This document shows positions 36,716 to 45,815 of a stretch of 64,000 nt of DNA, piece by piece (within the stretch, counting starts at the first letter, position 1; every line of letters starts with the position of its first letter). Source of the DNA: Trinickia dabaoshanensis. Its GTDB lineage: Bacteria; Pseudomonadota; Gammaproteobacteria; Burkholderiales; Burkholderiaceae. The DNA is taken from NCBI RefSeq assembly GCF_002879885.1, contig NZ_PNYA01000005.1:226756-290755 (forward strand), read 5' to 3'. The translations under genes and the position numbers were made by a program. The notes beneath the pieces are model-generated. The model searched no databases. It worked only from the letters and a program-made list of their open reading frames with translations, and was not told where the DNA came from.

Positions 36716-38934
36716 ATACGATCGGCCAACCGCTCGACCGTACCGACGGCGTACTCAAAGTGACCGGAGGCGCCAAATACGCCGCCGAGTTTCCCGCCGC
36801 GCAACTCGCCCACGCCGTGCTCGTGACGAGCTCGATCGCATGCGGGCGTATCGCCTCGATCGACGCCACGCGCGCCGAGGCGATGCCTGGGGTGCTGCTC
36901 GTCATGACGTCGCGCAATGCGCCCCGTTTGCCGAACGGCGGTGAACCCGAAGTGTCCCCGCCCGCGCAGCGGCGGCTTTCGCTGCTGCAAACCGACGAGG
37001 TGCGCTACGACAACGAACCCGTCGCATTGGTCGTGGCCGATACGCTCGAGCGGGCGGTCGATGCGGCCGGCCATCTGCGAATCGAATACGCGCCGCCCTC
37101 GCCCACGCTCGACTTTGCCGCAACGAAGGCGCACGGCCATCCGCCGCAGTCCATGATCGGCGGAAAGCCCGACACGCTACGCGGCAACATCGAACGCGGG
37201 TTGAGCGCGGGCAGCGTGCGCATCGACGCGGTCTACACCACGCCGATGGAACATCACAATCCGATGGAGCCCCACGCGATCATGGCCTCGTGGGACGGTC
37301 CGCGCTTGACGCTCTACGACACGAGCCAGGGCGTGGGCAACGCCCGCAAAGCCGTGGCTGCGTTCCTCGGCATTTCGCCGGACGACGTCCACATCGTGTC
37401 GCCGTTCGTCGGCGGCGGCTTCGGCTGCAAGGGCTCCGTGTGGTCGCACGTAGTGCTGTGCGCGATGGCCGCCCGGCAAGTTGGCCGGACCGTTCGGCTC
37501 GCACTGACGCGGCCTCAGATGTTCGGCCCCGTCGGCGGACGGCCGCGCACCGAACAGCACCTCGTACTAGCGGCCCGCGAAGACGGTACCCTCACCGGCA
37601 TGCGTCACGACACGTATTCGAACACGTCGACGTTCGAAGACTGGACCGAGACGTCCGGCGTTCTCACCCGCATGCTCTACGAAGTGCCGAACCTCGCGAC
37701 GACGCACCGGCTCGTTCCGCTCAACGTCGGCACCCCTACGTTCATGCGTGCGCCTGGGGAAACGACCGGCTCGTTCGCGCTCGAATCGGCGATGGACGAA
37801 CTGGCCGCCGCGTTGAAGATCGATCCGCTCACGCTGCGGCTCAAGAACTATGCGGAGATCGACCCGCAAGAGCGCAAGCCTTGGTCGAGCAAACAATTGC
37901 GCGAATGCTACCGGGTTGGCGCGGAGCGTTTCGGCTGGTCGAAACGCGTGCATGCGCCTCGATCGATGCGCCAAGGCCACACGCTGATCGGCATGGGCAT
38001 GGCCACGGCCACCTACCCCGCGCACCGCAGCGAGGCGGCCGCGTTCGCACGCATCTTGCCGGACGGGAGCGCCGTCGTCGCGTCGGGCACGCAGGATCTC
38101 GGTACCGGAACGTACACGGTCATGACGCAGGTCGCCGCGGACGCGCTCGGCTTTCCGCCCGATCGAGTGAGCTTCGCGCTCGGCGACTCTTCTTTACCGA
38201 ATGCGCCTGTTTCCGGCGGATCGCAATCGGTGGCGAGCGTCGGGCCCGCCGTCATGGAAGCCGCGGGGGCCGCGCGCAAGCAATTGATCGACATCGCCTG
38301 CGCCGACGCCGGCTCACCGCTGCATGGGATGTCGACGGCCGATGTCACCGTCGTGGACGGCTGGGTCGTGGCGCGCCACGACGCCGCTCGCCGAGACCCG
38401 GCCGCCGCCGTCATCGCCCGGGCCGGGGGACGGCCGATCGAAGGGCGTGCCACGGCCAAGCGCGGCGATGAGGCGCAACGCTACGCGTTCCACTCGTTCG
38501 GAGCCGTGTTCGTCGAGGTACATGTCGATGCCGAGCTTGGCACCATCCGCGTCCCGCGCGTGGTGGCCGTCTATGACGTGGGCACACTGCTCAACGAGAA
38601 AACCGGGAAGAGCCAACTGATGGGCGGGATCGTGTGGGGCATCGGCGCGGCACTGGAAGAAGCGAGCGAGCTCGATCCGCGCTATGGCCGCTTCGTCAAC
38701 GCGAATCTGGCCGAATATCACGTGCCGGTCAATGCGGATGTGGGCACGATCGACGTCAGCGTATTGAACGTGCCCGATCCGCGGTTCAACGCGTTGGGGG
38801 CTAGAGGCATCGGCGAGATCGGCATCACGGGCGTGCCCGCGGCCATCGCGAATGCGGTCTATCATGCCACCGGCGTGCGCGTACGTGACCTGCCGATCAC
38901 GTTGGATAAGGTGCTGCCGGCCGGCAGCGTTTGA
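36712..38934 (+). CDS. paoC: Aldehyde oxidoreductase molybdenum subunit (PaoC/YagR-like)
   Basis: A 740-residue large subunit that binds molybdopterin cytosine dinucleotide and oxidises aromatic and other aldehydes to acids. The molybdenum-site motifs SPFVGGGFGCKG (about 222-233), MRAPGETTGSFALESAMDEL and SGGSQSVASVG are present, and the catalytic base is Glu702 in ARGIGEIGITG. It ends the operon before mocA, which lies 135 bases downstream. Family length is about 730 residues, so it is intact. The physiological aldehyde and electron acceptor are unknown; for E. coli the complex detoxifies aldehydes in the periplasm. Confidence 0.93.
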   Translation: MNTIGQPLDRTDGVLKVTGGAKYAAEFPAAQLAHAVLVTSSIACGRIASIDATRAEAMPGVLLVMTSRNAPRLPNGGEPEVSPPAQRRLSLLQTDEVRYDNEPVALVVADTLERAVDAAGHLRIEYAPPSPTLDFAATKAHGHPPQSMIGGKPDTLRGNIERGLSAGSVRIDAVYTTPMEHHNPMEPHAIMASWDGPRLTLYDTSQGVGNARKAVAAFLGISPDDVHIVSPFVGGGFGCKGSVWSHVVLCAMAARQVGRTVRLALTRPQMFGPVGGRPRTEQHLVLAAREDGTLTGMRHDTYSNTSTFEDWTETSGVLTRMLYEVPNLATTHRLVPLNVGTPTFMRAPGETTGSFALESAMDELAAALKIDPLTLRLKNYAEIDPQERKPWSSKQLRECYRVGAERFGWSKRVHAPRSMRQGHTLIGMGMATATYPAHRSEAAAFARILPDGSAVVASGTQDLGTGTYTVMTQVAADALGFPPDRVSFALGDSSLPNAPVSGGSQSVASVGPAVMEAAGAARKQLIDIACADAGSPLHGMSTADVTVVDGWVVARHDAARRDPAAAVIARAGGRPIEGRATAKRGDEAQRYAFHSFGAVFVEVHVDAELGTIRVPRVVAVYDVGTLLNEKTGKSQLMGGIVWGIGAALEEASELDPRYGRFVNANLAEYHVPVNADVGTIDVSVLNVPDPRFNALGARGIGEIGITGVPAAIANAVYHATGVRVRDLPITLDKVLPAGSV

Positions 38935-39069
38935 TACGGCGCGCCGCCGCTTGGCCCGCGAAGAAGTGCGGGCGAACCCACTCGCGCGTACAGATGGAAC
39001 TTGCTTCCCGCCCTAGGCGGACCGCACAATCCGAACACGCATCGACTTCCGCTCGCGACAGCCACCGAC

Positions 39070-39660
39070 ATGACTTACGCTTCATCCGCCACGGCGCTGT
39101 TGCTTGCCGCGGGCAGCGGCACACGCTTCGATCCTAGCGGCCTGCAGAACAAGCTGCTGGCGCCCTTGCCCGACGGCACCCCGGTGGCGTGCGCGGCCGC
39201 TCGGTCGTTACTGAGCATCTTGCCGCACGTCACAGCGGTGGTGCGTCCCGGTGCGGAAGCGCTCGCCCATGCATTGAACGACGCCGGCTGCGACGTGGTC
39301 TTCGCAGCCGGCGCCGAGCAAGGTATGGGCGCGAGTCTCGCCGCCGGGGTACGGGCAACGGAAGAATCGGAAGGCTGGATCGTCGCGCTCGCCGACATGC
39401 CGTGGATCGCGCCGGTGACGATCGAATCCATCGCTCGCCATATCGATCGCGGCGCCTCGATCGTCGCTCCGATTTACCGAGGACGCCGCGGTCATCCCGT
39501 CGGATTCGGCTCGATCCACCGAGATGCATTGTTATCGCTCGGCGGCGACGTGGGCGCGCGCGCCATCCTCGAATCGGCCGATGTCACCGCGATCGAGGTC
39601 GACGACGCGGGTGTACTCGCCGATATCGACACGTTCGCCGACTTGCATCGACAGCGATAA
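39070..39660 (+). CDS. mocA: Molybdenum cofactor cytidylyltransferase-like (MocA)
   Basis: A 196-residue nucleotidyltransferase. It has the GT-A-type signature LLLAAGSGTRFDPSGLQNKLLAPL (shown in the first 30 residues), ALADMPWIAP with the metal-binding Asp, and RGHPVGFGSIHRDAL near the C-terminus, all typical of MocA/MobA-like proteins. MocA adds CMP to molybdopterin to make the MCD form used by PaoC. Its place just after paoABC fits that role. E. coli has an XdhC-like chaperone (PaoD) in this position; none is seen here. ATG 39070 is used; an upstream in-frame start has no conserved content. Confidence 0.85.
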   Translation: MTYASSATALLLAAGSGTRFDPSGLQNKLLAPLPDGTPVACAAARSLLSILPHVTAVVRPGAEALAHALNDAGCDVVFAAGAEQGMGASLAAGVRATEESEGWIVALADMPWIAPVTIESIARHIDRGASIVAPIYRGRRGHPVGFGSIHRDALLSLGGDVGARAILESADVTAIEVDDAGVLADIDTFADLHRQR

Positions 39661-39689
39661 CCGATAACCGACAACCGAGGCCCGAGGAT

Positions 39690-40730
39690 TCAAGCCGCAG
39701 CCGAGCCCACGTCCACGACGATCTTGCCGAACGCGCCGCGCTTCAAATGCTCGAACGCCTCGGGCAGTTGGTCGAAGCGATAGCACGCGTCCACCACGGG
39801 CTGAAGCGCCACGGTATCGACCGCGCGCACGAGTTCTTCGAGCGCGCGCCGATGTCCCACGCCGATGCCCTGTATCACCGATCGCGTTAAAAACGCAGGC
39901 ACGCTGGGAAACGTCATCGCGTGTTCGCCCAATACGCCGATCAATGAAATCCGGCCGCCTTGCCGAACCGCGCGCAGCGAGGCAGCGAGGTTCTCTCCGC
40001 CCACGAGCTCGAAAATATGGTCGACGCCGCGGCCGCCCGTATACTCGCGCGCTTGCACCTCCCATGGTAGGCCGGAGGTGCGATCGATGACATGCGACGC
40101 GCCCAGCTCGAGCGCCCGGCGCCGCTTTTCGCCGCTACCCGATGTCACGATGACGTTGGCTCCGTGCGCTCGAGCCAATTGCAATCCGAACAGCGCCACG
40201 CCGCCCGTGCCCTGGACGAGGACGGTCTGCCCGGCGCGCAAACCGGTGTTTTCGACGAGCGCGAACCATGCGGTCAGCCCGGCGCACGGCAAGGTGCTGG
40301 CCCGGACCGCATCGAGCGTGCGCGGTGCGTGGACGAGCCAGTCCTCGTGCAGGACGACGTATTGCGCTAGCACACCGGGCAGCGAGCCGCCGAGCACACG
40401 GGCATGTTGCGGACAATCGCCATCGATCCACCCCGCCCAAAACGTGCCGAGCACCGCATCGGCCTCGCGAAAGCGCGTCACACGCGCCCCCGCCGACACG
40501 ACGCGGCCTGCAAGATCGGATCCCGGCGTCAGCGGAAACGGCATGTCGGCGCTCAACTCCGTTCCCTCGATCACGCCGATATCGCGGTAATTGAGCGACA
40601 CAGCGTCCACACGGACCAGCACTTCGTGCTCGCCAGGCGTCGGGACCGGCATCGTTTGGAGCGTCAAGTGCCGCGCACCGGGTTGGGCCGCTATCCATTG
40701 CTTCATGGTGGACTTCGTCGAATGACTCAT
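39690..40730 (-). CDS. Zinc-dependent alcohol dehydrogenase-family protein
   Basis: A 346-residue medium-chain dehydrogenase. The N-terminal GroES-like domain has VSLNYRDIGVIEG and PGSDLAGRVVSAG; the Rossmann part has VLVQGTGGVALFGLQLARAHGA. The catalytic and structural zinc ligands of classical ADHs are largely absent (the first-shell Cys is replaced in NYRDIG), so it is better described as a quinone-reductase-like member of the family. GAGGAG lies upstream of the ATG at 40730. It is divergent, by 123 bases, from a LysR-type regulator, its probable controller. Confidence 0.87.
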   Translation of the reverse strand: MSHSTKSTMKQWIAAQPGARHLTLQTMPVPTPGEHEVLVRVDAVSLNYRDIGVIEGTELSADMPFPLTPGSDLAGRVVSAGARVTRFREADAVLGTFWAGWIDGDCPQHARVLGGSLPGVLAQYVVLHEDWLVHAPRTLDAVRASTLPCAGLTAWFALVENTGLRAGQTVLVQGTGGVALFGLQLARAHGANVIVTSGSGEKRRRALELGASHVIDRTSGLPWEVQAREYTGGRGVDHIFELVGGENLAASLRAVRQGGRISLIGVLGEHAMTFPSVPAFLTRSVIQGIGVGHRRALEELVRAVDTVALQPVVDACYRFDQLPEAFEHLKRGAFGKIVVDVGSAAA

Positions 40731-40853
40731 GTTCGTTCTCCTCGTTGATCTGACGAAAAAATCGTAATGGAGATCGAACGTCGCCAGTGCGGGCAAATAG
40801 TCCGCTTGTTGTAGACTTTTTGGAATCAATTGACACGAGAGCAATCACCGATC

Positions 40854-41768
40854 ATGACGGATCGACTGGCAGGCATTTCCGCATTCGTGCATGCGGCGGA
40901 GGCAGGCAGTTTCGCGCTGGCGGCCGAGCGATTGCACCTGACTCGCTCCGCGGTCGGCAAAAGCATCGCGCGGTTGGAGGAGCGTCTGGGCACGAGGTTG
41001 TTTTTGCGCACCACGCGTCGTCAAACCCTGACGGCCGACGGGCAGGCGTTCTATGAACATTGCGTGCGCGCGCTGGCCGAACTCGATGCCGGCGAAGCCG
41101 CGTTGAGTGCGTCACGCATCTCGCCGCAAGGGCGCCTGCACGTCAGCACCCCGGTGCTATTCGGGAGACGATGCGTCGCGCCGTTGCTGCTGGAGTTGGC
41201 CAGCCGTTATCCGCAGCTCGAAGTCCAGATCAGTTTCACCGATAGAGTCGTCGATTTGGTCGACGAGAATATCGACCTCGTCGTGCGCAGCGGGACACTG
41301 CGGCACCCACCTGCGGATCTCGTCGCGCGCAAAGTGGGCGAACAAACGATGATCGTCTGCGCGAGCCCCGGCTATCTGGAGCGTCACGGCACGCCGCGAA
41401 CCGTGGCCGAGCTCGAAGGTCACCACGCCGTGCTCTATGCCGCCGGCCGGCGCGAAGTCGGATGGCCGCTGTCGGACGCTACGGCTTCGATGCGTGTCGT
41501 CACCATGAAACACCGGTTGCGCTTCGACGATCTCGAGACGATCGTCGCGGCCGTGAAAGCGGGCGCCGGCCTTGCACGCCTGCCATGCTGGCTCGTGGCC
41601 GAAGACCTGCGCGCCGGCGCGCTCGAGCGCGTATTGGCCGGAACGCCCGCGCCGACGATCGACGTGCACCTCGCCTGGCGGCGGACCCGTCATTTGCCTT
41701 CGCGCGTGCGCGTGGCCATCGATCTGCTCGCGGCGCGGCTGCCTGCGTTGTTGAACAGCCCCGGATAG
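40854..41768 (+). CDS. LysR-family regulator
   Basis: A 304-residue LysR-type regulator. Winged helix at about 1-62 (FVHAAEAGSFALAAERLHLTRS, then AVGKSIARLEERLGTRLF) and an effector domain at about 90-295, with VQISFTDRVVDLVDENIDLVVR typical of the CrgA/AaeR-like group. It is divergent from the dehydrogenase at 39690-40730; regulators of this group often control such single reductase genes in response to aromatic or quinone-like ligands (family knowledge; ligand here unknown). Confidence 0.9.
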   Translation: MTDRLAGISAFVHAAEAGSFALAAERLHLTRSAVGKSIARLEERLGTRLFLRTTRRQTLTADGQAFYEHCVRALAELDAGEAALSASRISPQGRLHVSTPVLFGRRCVAPLLLELASRYPQLEVQISFTDRVVDLVDENIDLVVRSGTLRHPPADLVARKVGEQTMIVCASPGYLERHGTPRTVAELEGHHAVLYAAGRREVGWPLSDATASMRVVTMKHRLRFDDLETIVAAVKAGAGLARLPCWLVAEDLRAGALERVLAGTPAPTIDVHLAWRRTRHLPSRVRVAIDLLAARLPALLNSPG

Positions 41769-41837
41769 CGTATAAATGAGACGACGCTTCACGCCGTTTC
41801 GGTTCTTGCCCACCCCTCATCCCGATACGCATAAGCC

Positions 41838-41990
41838 ATGGACTATCGCATGCACACCGCACCGATTCCCGATCCTGTCGCCGACCCCACGCGCGATCCC
41901 GAAGGCGAGCCCGTCGTGCCCCCTGCGCCCGGACACCACAACGACGAACCGCAGCGTCCGGAAGGACCGCCTGACAAGAACCCCTCATGA
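41838..41990 (+). CDS. Small proline-rich hypothetical protein
   Basis: A 50-codon frame starting MDYRMHTAPIPDP and ending GPPDKNPS. It is rich in Pro, Asp, Glu and His, with no hydrophobic stretch, so it would be disordered and soluble. It lies between the LysR gene and the chemoreceptor on the same strand. The ribosome-binding site is weak (gataagcc before ATG). Small acidic Pro-rich proteins of this kind are found in Burkholderiaceae, but I cannot assign a family. Codon choice (GC-rich third positions throughout) supports coding; it may still be spurious. Confidence 0.5.
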   Translation: MDYRMHTAPIPDPVADPTRDPEGEPVVPPAPGHHNDEPQRPEGPPDKNPS

Positions 41991-42030
41991 GCCGCGTACG
42001 CTTCCGCTAACCTGCGACAAAAGCACTCTC

Positions 42031-42044
42031 CTGATCCAAATCAG
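42031..42044. promoter_or_regulatory. FNR-like box upstream of the chemoreceptor
   Basis: CTGATCCAAATCAG matches the FNR pattern TTGAT-N4-ATCAA at 8 of 10 positions and is a perfect inverted repeat with arms CTGAT/ATCAG (extended to CCTGAT/ATCAGG). A weak -10-like TTTAGA (42065-42070) is centred 30 bp downstream, the same spacing as at the hybrid kinase. The site ends 117 bases before the start codon. Confidence 0.4.
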
Positions 42045-42161
42045 GGTTTCTCCCCCTGCGCTGCTTTAGACGATGCGTCGATAGACCGGACAAGTGCGGT
42101 TTCATCTCGAGAACTCTTGCTTCCGAAGCCGCCGACCGACCGACCAATCGAGAGCAACGCA

Positions 42162-43712
42162 ATGCAGAAAATGACTTTGAACAGGAAGCTTGGCTCAATG
42201 ATCGCGGTGCTATGGGCCGGGCTCATCCTCATCGGGGTAGCCGGCGTTTGGCAAAACCGCGAGTCGATGATGGAGGACCGGAAGAGCGAACTCATGGCGC
42301 TCGTCCAACAGGCGAACAGCATCGCACAGCACTACTACGACGCATCCCAGCAGCACGCAATGAGCGAGGACGACGCGAAGAAGCAAGGGCTTCAGGCGAT
42401 CTCGGTTCTGCGCTACGGCAAAGACGGCTACTTCTCGATCAACGATTCGCAGGGCGTCATGCTCATGCATCCGATCAAGCCCGAATTGACCGGCAAAAAT
42501 CTGACCAATTTCACCGATCCGGCCGGCAATCACCTTTTCCAAGACATCGTCAAAGCCTCGGCCGAGCCCAATGGCGGCTTCATCCATTACCTCTGGTCCA
42601 AACCCGGCAGCCAAGTGCCGGTACCGAAGATGTCGTACGGGTTGCGCTTCGCACCGTGGGATTGGGACATCGTCACCGGTATGTACATGGATGACATCAA
42701 CGACGCCTTCATGTCGAGCCTCGTGCGCTGGGTGAGCATCATCGGCGTGCTCGGCATCGCCGCCACGGCCGCGATGGTGCTGGTCCTGCGCAGCGTGCGC
42801 CGCGGGCTCGGGGGCGATCTCGAAGTCGCCGTCGCCACGGCGCGGCGCATCGCCGAAGGCGATCTCACCGCCCGTATTTCGGTGGAACACGGCGACGACT
42901 CGAGCTTGATGGCCGTACTCGCCGACATGCAGGTGGGCCTCGCCGACGCCGTCAAGCGCGTGCGCGCCGGAACCGAGAACATCAACGTTGGGGCGGGCGA
43001 AATCGCCGCCGGCAATACCGATCTGTCGCAGCGCACGGAGCAGCAGGCGGCGGCGCTCGTGCAAACGGCGTCGAGCATGGATCAGATGACGACGAACGTG
43101 AAGATGAATGCCGAAAGCGCCTCGCAAGCGGCCAAGCTGGCCGAGCAGGCCGCGGGCGTGGCCACGCGCGGCAGCAGCGTCGTGGACGACGTCGTGCGCA
43201 CGATGAACGAAATCACGTCGAGCTCGCAGAAGATCGGCGACATCATCGGCGTCATCGACGGCATCGCCTTCCAAACCAACATCCTCGCGCTCAATGCGGC
43301 CGTGGAAGCGGCGCGGGCCGGCGAGCAGGGACGCGGCTTCGCCGTCGTCGCCTCGGAAGTGCGCAGCTTGGCTCAACGCTCGGCCACGGCCGCCAAGGAA
43401 ATCAAAGCGCTGATCGAATCGTCGACGAATACCGTCGATCAGGGGGCGGCGCTCGTGGCGAATGCCGGTTCGACGATGGGCGAAATCGTGCAATCGGTTC
43501 GCCGCGTCAACGAAATCCTCGAGGAAATCAGCCATGCCTCCCGCGAGCAAAGCGCGGGCATCGAGCAAGTGAACCGGGCCGTGGGCGAGATGGACAAGGT
43601 GACGCAACAAAACGCCGCGCTGGTGGAAGAAGCGGCCGCCGCGGCGCAGTCGCTGAAGGACCAAGCAGGCGTGCTGCGCGAGGCCATCTCCGGCTTTTCG
43701 CTGCCGGCCTGA
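42162..43712 (+). CDS. Methyl-accepting chemotaxis protein (sCache sensor)
   Basis: A 516-residue transmembrane chemoreceptor. Helix 1 spans about 10-30 and helix 2 about 190-212. Between them is a single-Cache-2 type domain ([20 protein letters not shown], then [17 protein letters not shown]) that usually binds small organic acids. HAMP follows (about 213-265), then the signalling domain with the conserved hairpin tip [20 protein letters not shown]. No C-terminal NWETF-type CheR tether is present. Class by hairpin looks like the betaproteobacterial 36H type (inference). It stands alone, with an FNR-like site upstream. Confidence 0.92.
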   Translation: MQKMTLNRKLGSMIAVLWAGLILIGVAGVWQNRESMMEDRKSELMALVQQANSIAQHYYDASQQHAMSEDDAKKQGLQAISVLRYGKDGYFSINDSQGVMLMHPIKPELTGKNLTNFTDPAGNHLFQDIVKASAEPNGGFIHYLWSKPGSQVPVPKMSYGLRFAPWDWDIVTGMYMDDINDAFMSSLVRWVSIIGVLGIAATAAMVLVLRSVRRGLGGDLEVAVATARRIAEGDLTARISVEHGDDSSLMAVLADMQVGLADAVKRVRAGTENINVGAGEIAAGNTDLSQRTEQQAAALVQTASSMDQMTTNVKMNAESASQAAKLAEQAAGVATRGSSVVDDVVRTMNEITSSSQKIGDIIGVIDGIAFQTNILALNAAVEAARAGEQGRGFAVVASEVRSLAQRSATAAKEIKALIESSTNTVDQGAALVANAGSTMGEIVQSVRRVNEILEEISHASREQSAGIEQVNRAVGEMDKVTQQNAALVEEAAAAAQSLKDQAGVLREAISGFSLPA

Positions 43713-43909
43713 GCCTGCCGAGCCGGCGGCTTGGCCGCTTTCGCATCGATGCCGGATCGTCGAAGGTAACGACCGATTCGGCGTCGATGCGATCCCGCTC
43801 CGATTCCAGCTCCGGTGAGCGGCAGCGCCGATCTTCCTCGTGGCCTTACATTTTTATTACAATACGGGCCTCGCGCCGCCGGGCGCGCCACGAGGACGAC
43901 GCCCGTTCA

Positions 43910-45655
43910 ATGCCCGCATCGAAACCGAAACGCCCCACGCCCTACTCCGCTCGTTCGCTGACCGGCGACGATCTGCTGACACCGCACTGGCATCGCAAGC
44001 GCTCGACCTTCGTCATGGCGGCGGTCACGCTCGCGTTCGCGATATTGGCGGCGCGCGCGGGCTGGGTGCAGATCGTCGAGCACGATTTTCATGTCGCTCA
44101 GGGCGAAAAGCGGCATCGGCAAATGCTTGCGCTCGAAGCCAAACGCGGCCCGATCGTCGACCGGGAAGGCGCCCTGCTCGCCGTCAGCCTCACCACCTAC
44201 GAGATATGGGCCGAGCCTAAGCGGCTCGATCGAAAAGCGCTTGAGCCGTTGGCGAAGACATTGGCGGTTTCCAAAGCGCACTTGCAAGAGCGCCTCGATT
44301 CGGGGCGCACGCATGTTCTGCTCAAACGCCATGTCGACGCACAGACCGCCAGCGCGATCACCGACCTCGCACTCGCCGGCGTCACGCAAATTCCCACGTC
44401 CAAGCGCTTTTATCCCGAAGGCGAATCGGCCGCCCACGTCGTCGGCTTGACCGATAGCGACGACGCCGGTCAGGAAGGCGTCGAACTGGCCGCCGAGCAT
44501 GTGCTGGCGGGCGAACCGGGCGAGCGCGAAGTCATAAGGGACCGGCTCGGGCGTGTGGTATCGGATCTGCGCCCGCTCGTGCCCGCTCATCACGGGCAAA
44601 CGGTTCGGCTCACCATCGATCGGCGTATCCAACAGCTTGCGTTCTCTCAACTGAAAGCGGCGCTCGAACGGCACGGAGCGCAAGCCGGAAGCGTCGTCGT
44701 CCTCGATGCCGACACCGGTGAGATCCTCGCGTTGGCCAATGCACCGTCGTTCGATCCGAATGCGCGCGCGGGACTCACGGCCCGTTCGATGCGCAATCGA
44801 GCCGCTGTCGACACGTTCGAGCCCGGCTCGACGATCAAGCCGCTCGCGATTGCAACGGCGCTCGACGCGGGTCGCGTGCGGCCCGACACGCTCGTCGATA
44901 CGGCGCCCGGCTGGTACCGCATCGGCCGAAATACGATTCACGACACGTCCAATCACGGCACGATCAGCGTCGCGCAGGCCCTCGCGACGTCGAGCAATAT
45001 CGCCCTGGCCAAGATCGGGTTGACGCTTGCTCCCGAATCGCTATGGACTGCTTATCGGCAATACGGTCTCGGCGTTGCGCCGCCGTTGCCGTTCCCGGGC
45101 GTGGCGGCGGGCAAGCTGCGGCCATGGGCGCGCTGGCGCCCCGTCGAACAAGCCACGATGGCCTACGGCTACGGCTTATCGACATCGCTGCTGCAAATGG
45201 CCCAAGCGTATACGGCGCTGGCCGGCGACGGCACGATGCGTCCCGTTTCGCTGCTCGCCGCGGACGAGTCCACCGGTGCCGCGCCCGCGCCGGGCGCCGG
45301 CGCCCAAGTGACGACGCCATCCACCGCCGCGACGGTACGCACGATGCTCGAAGCGGCAACGCTGAAGGGCGGCACCGGCGGTGCCGCTCGCGTCGAAGGC
45401 TATCGCGTGGGCGGTAAAACAGGTACGGCTTGGAAGCACGCGGGTACGGGATATGCCAAAGGCAAGTACCGCTCCCTCTTCGTCGGCATCGCGCCGATCG
45501 ACGCGCCGCGTATCGTCGTCGCGGTCATGATCGACGAACCTTCGAAGCGGTCATATTACGGCGGCCCTGTCGCCGGTCCGGTGTTCGCTTCCGTCGCCGG
45601 CGGCGCGCTGCAGCTGCTCGGTGTGCCGCCGAGCCAGGCGGCCCCCGACGCTTAG
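43910..45655 (+). CDS. Class B penicillin-binding protein (FtsI/PBP3-like), stand-alone
   Basis: A 581-residue D,D-transpeptidase that cross-links septal peptidoglycan. One transmembrane helix (about 33-52) is followed by the non-catalytic domain (RGPIVDREGALLAVS, about 79-93) and the transpeptidase with Ser307-T-I-K (GSTIKP), Ser361-S-N and Lys503-T-G (GGKTGTAW). It resembles FtsI but lies outside the division and cell wall cluster, so it is a paralogue. Domain lengths are normal and all three motifs are intact, so it should be active and bind beta-lactams. Start ATG 43910 is chosen because the frame upstream (to 43787) has no homologous content. Confidence 0.9.
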   Translation: MPASKPKRPTPYSARSLTGDDLLTPHWHRKRSTFVMAAVTLAFAILAARAGWVQIVEHDFHVAQGEKRHRQMLALEAKRGPIVDREGALLAVSLTTYEIWAEPKRLDRKALEPLAKTLAVSKAHLQERLDSGRTHVLLKRHVDAQTASAITDLALAGVTQIPTSKRFYPEGESAAHVVGLTDSDDAGQEGVELAAEHVLAGEPGEREVIRDRLGRVVSDLRPLVPAHHGQTVRLTIDRRIQQLAFSQLKAALERHGAQAGSVVVLDADTGEILALANAPSFDPNARAGLTARSMRNRAAVDTFEPGSTIKPLAIATALDAGRVRPDTLVDTAPGWYRIGRNTIHDTSNHGTISVAQALATSSNIALAKIGLTLAPESLWTAYRQYGLGVAPPLPFPGVAAGKLRPWARWRPVEQATMAYGYGLSTSLLQMAQAYTALAGDGTMRPVSLLAADESTGAAPAPGAGAQVTTPSTAATVRTMLEAATLKGGTGGAARVEGYRVGGKTGTAWKHAGTGYAKGKYRSLFVGIAPIDAPRIVVAVMIDEPSKRSYYGGPVAGPVFASVAGGALQLLGVPPSQAAPDA

Positions 45656-45746
45656 CGCGCTGCGCGCACCGGCCCCTGAAAAACGGCCCGCCCGCGGCAC
45701 GTTGGCCCGCACGCGCATCGCCGCGACTCGTGCTTGTTTTCGGAGA

Positions 45747-45764
45747 CAAACGTACTAACGTTTG
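45747..45764. promoter_or_regulatory. Palindrome upstream of pdhABC (candidate operator)
   Basis: CAAACGTACTAACGTTTG has two perfect 7-bp arms around a 4-base spacer, 51 bases before the pdhA start. Its symmetry and place near the promoter suggest a dimeric regulator site. It is not the PdhR sequence known from E. coli. The protein that binds it is unknown. Confidence 0.45.
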
Positions 45765-45815
45765 AAGAAGAACGAGACCAGCGTCCCGCCGCGGGCGCTC
45801 GTAAGGACATCGATC

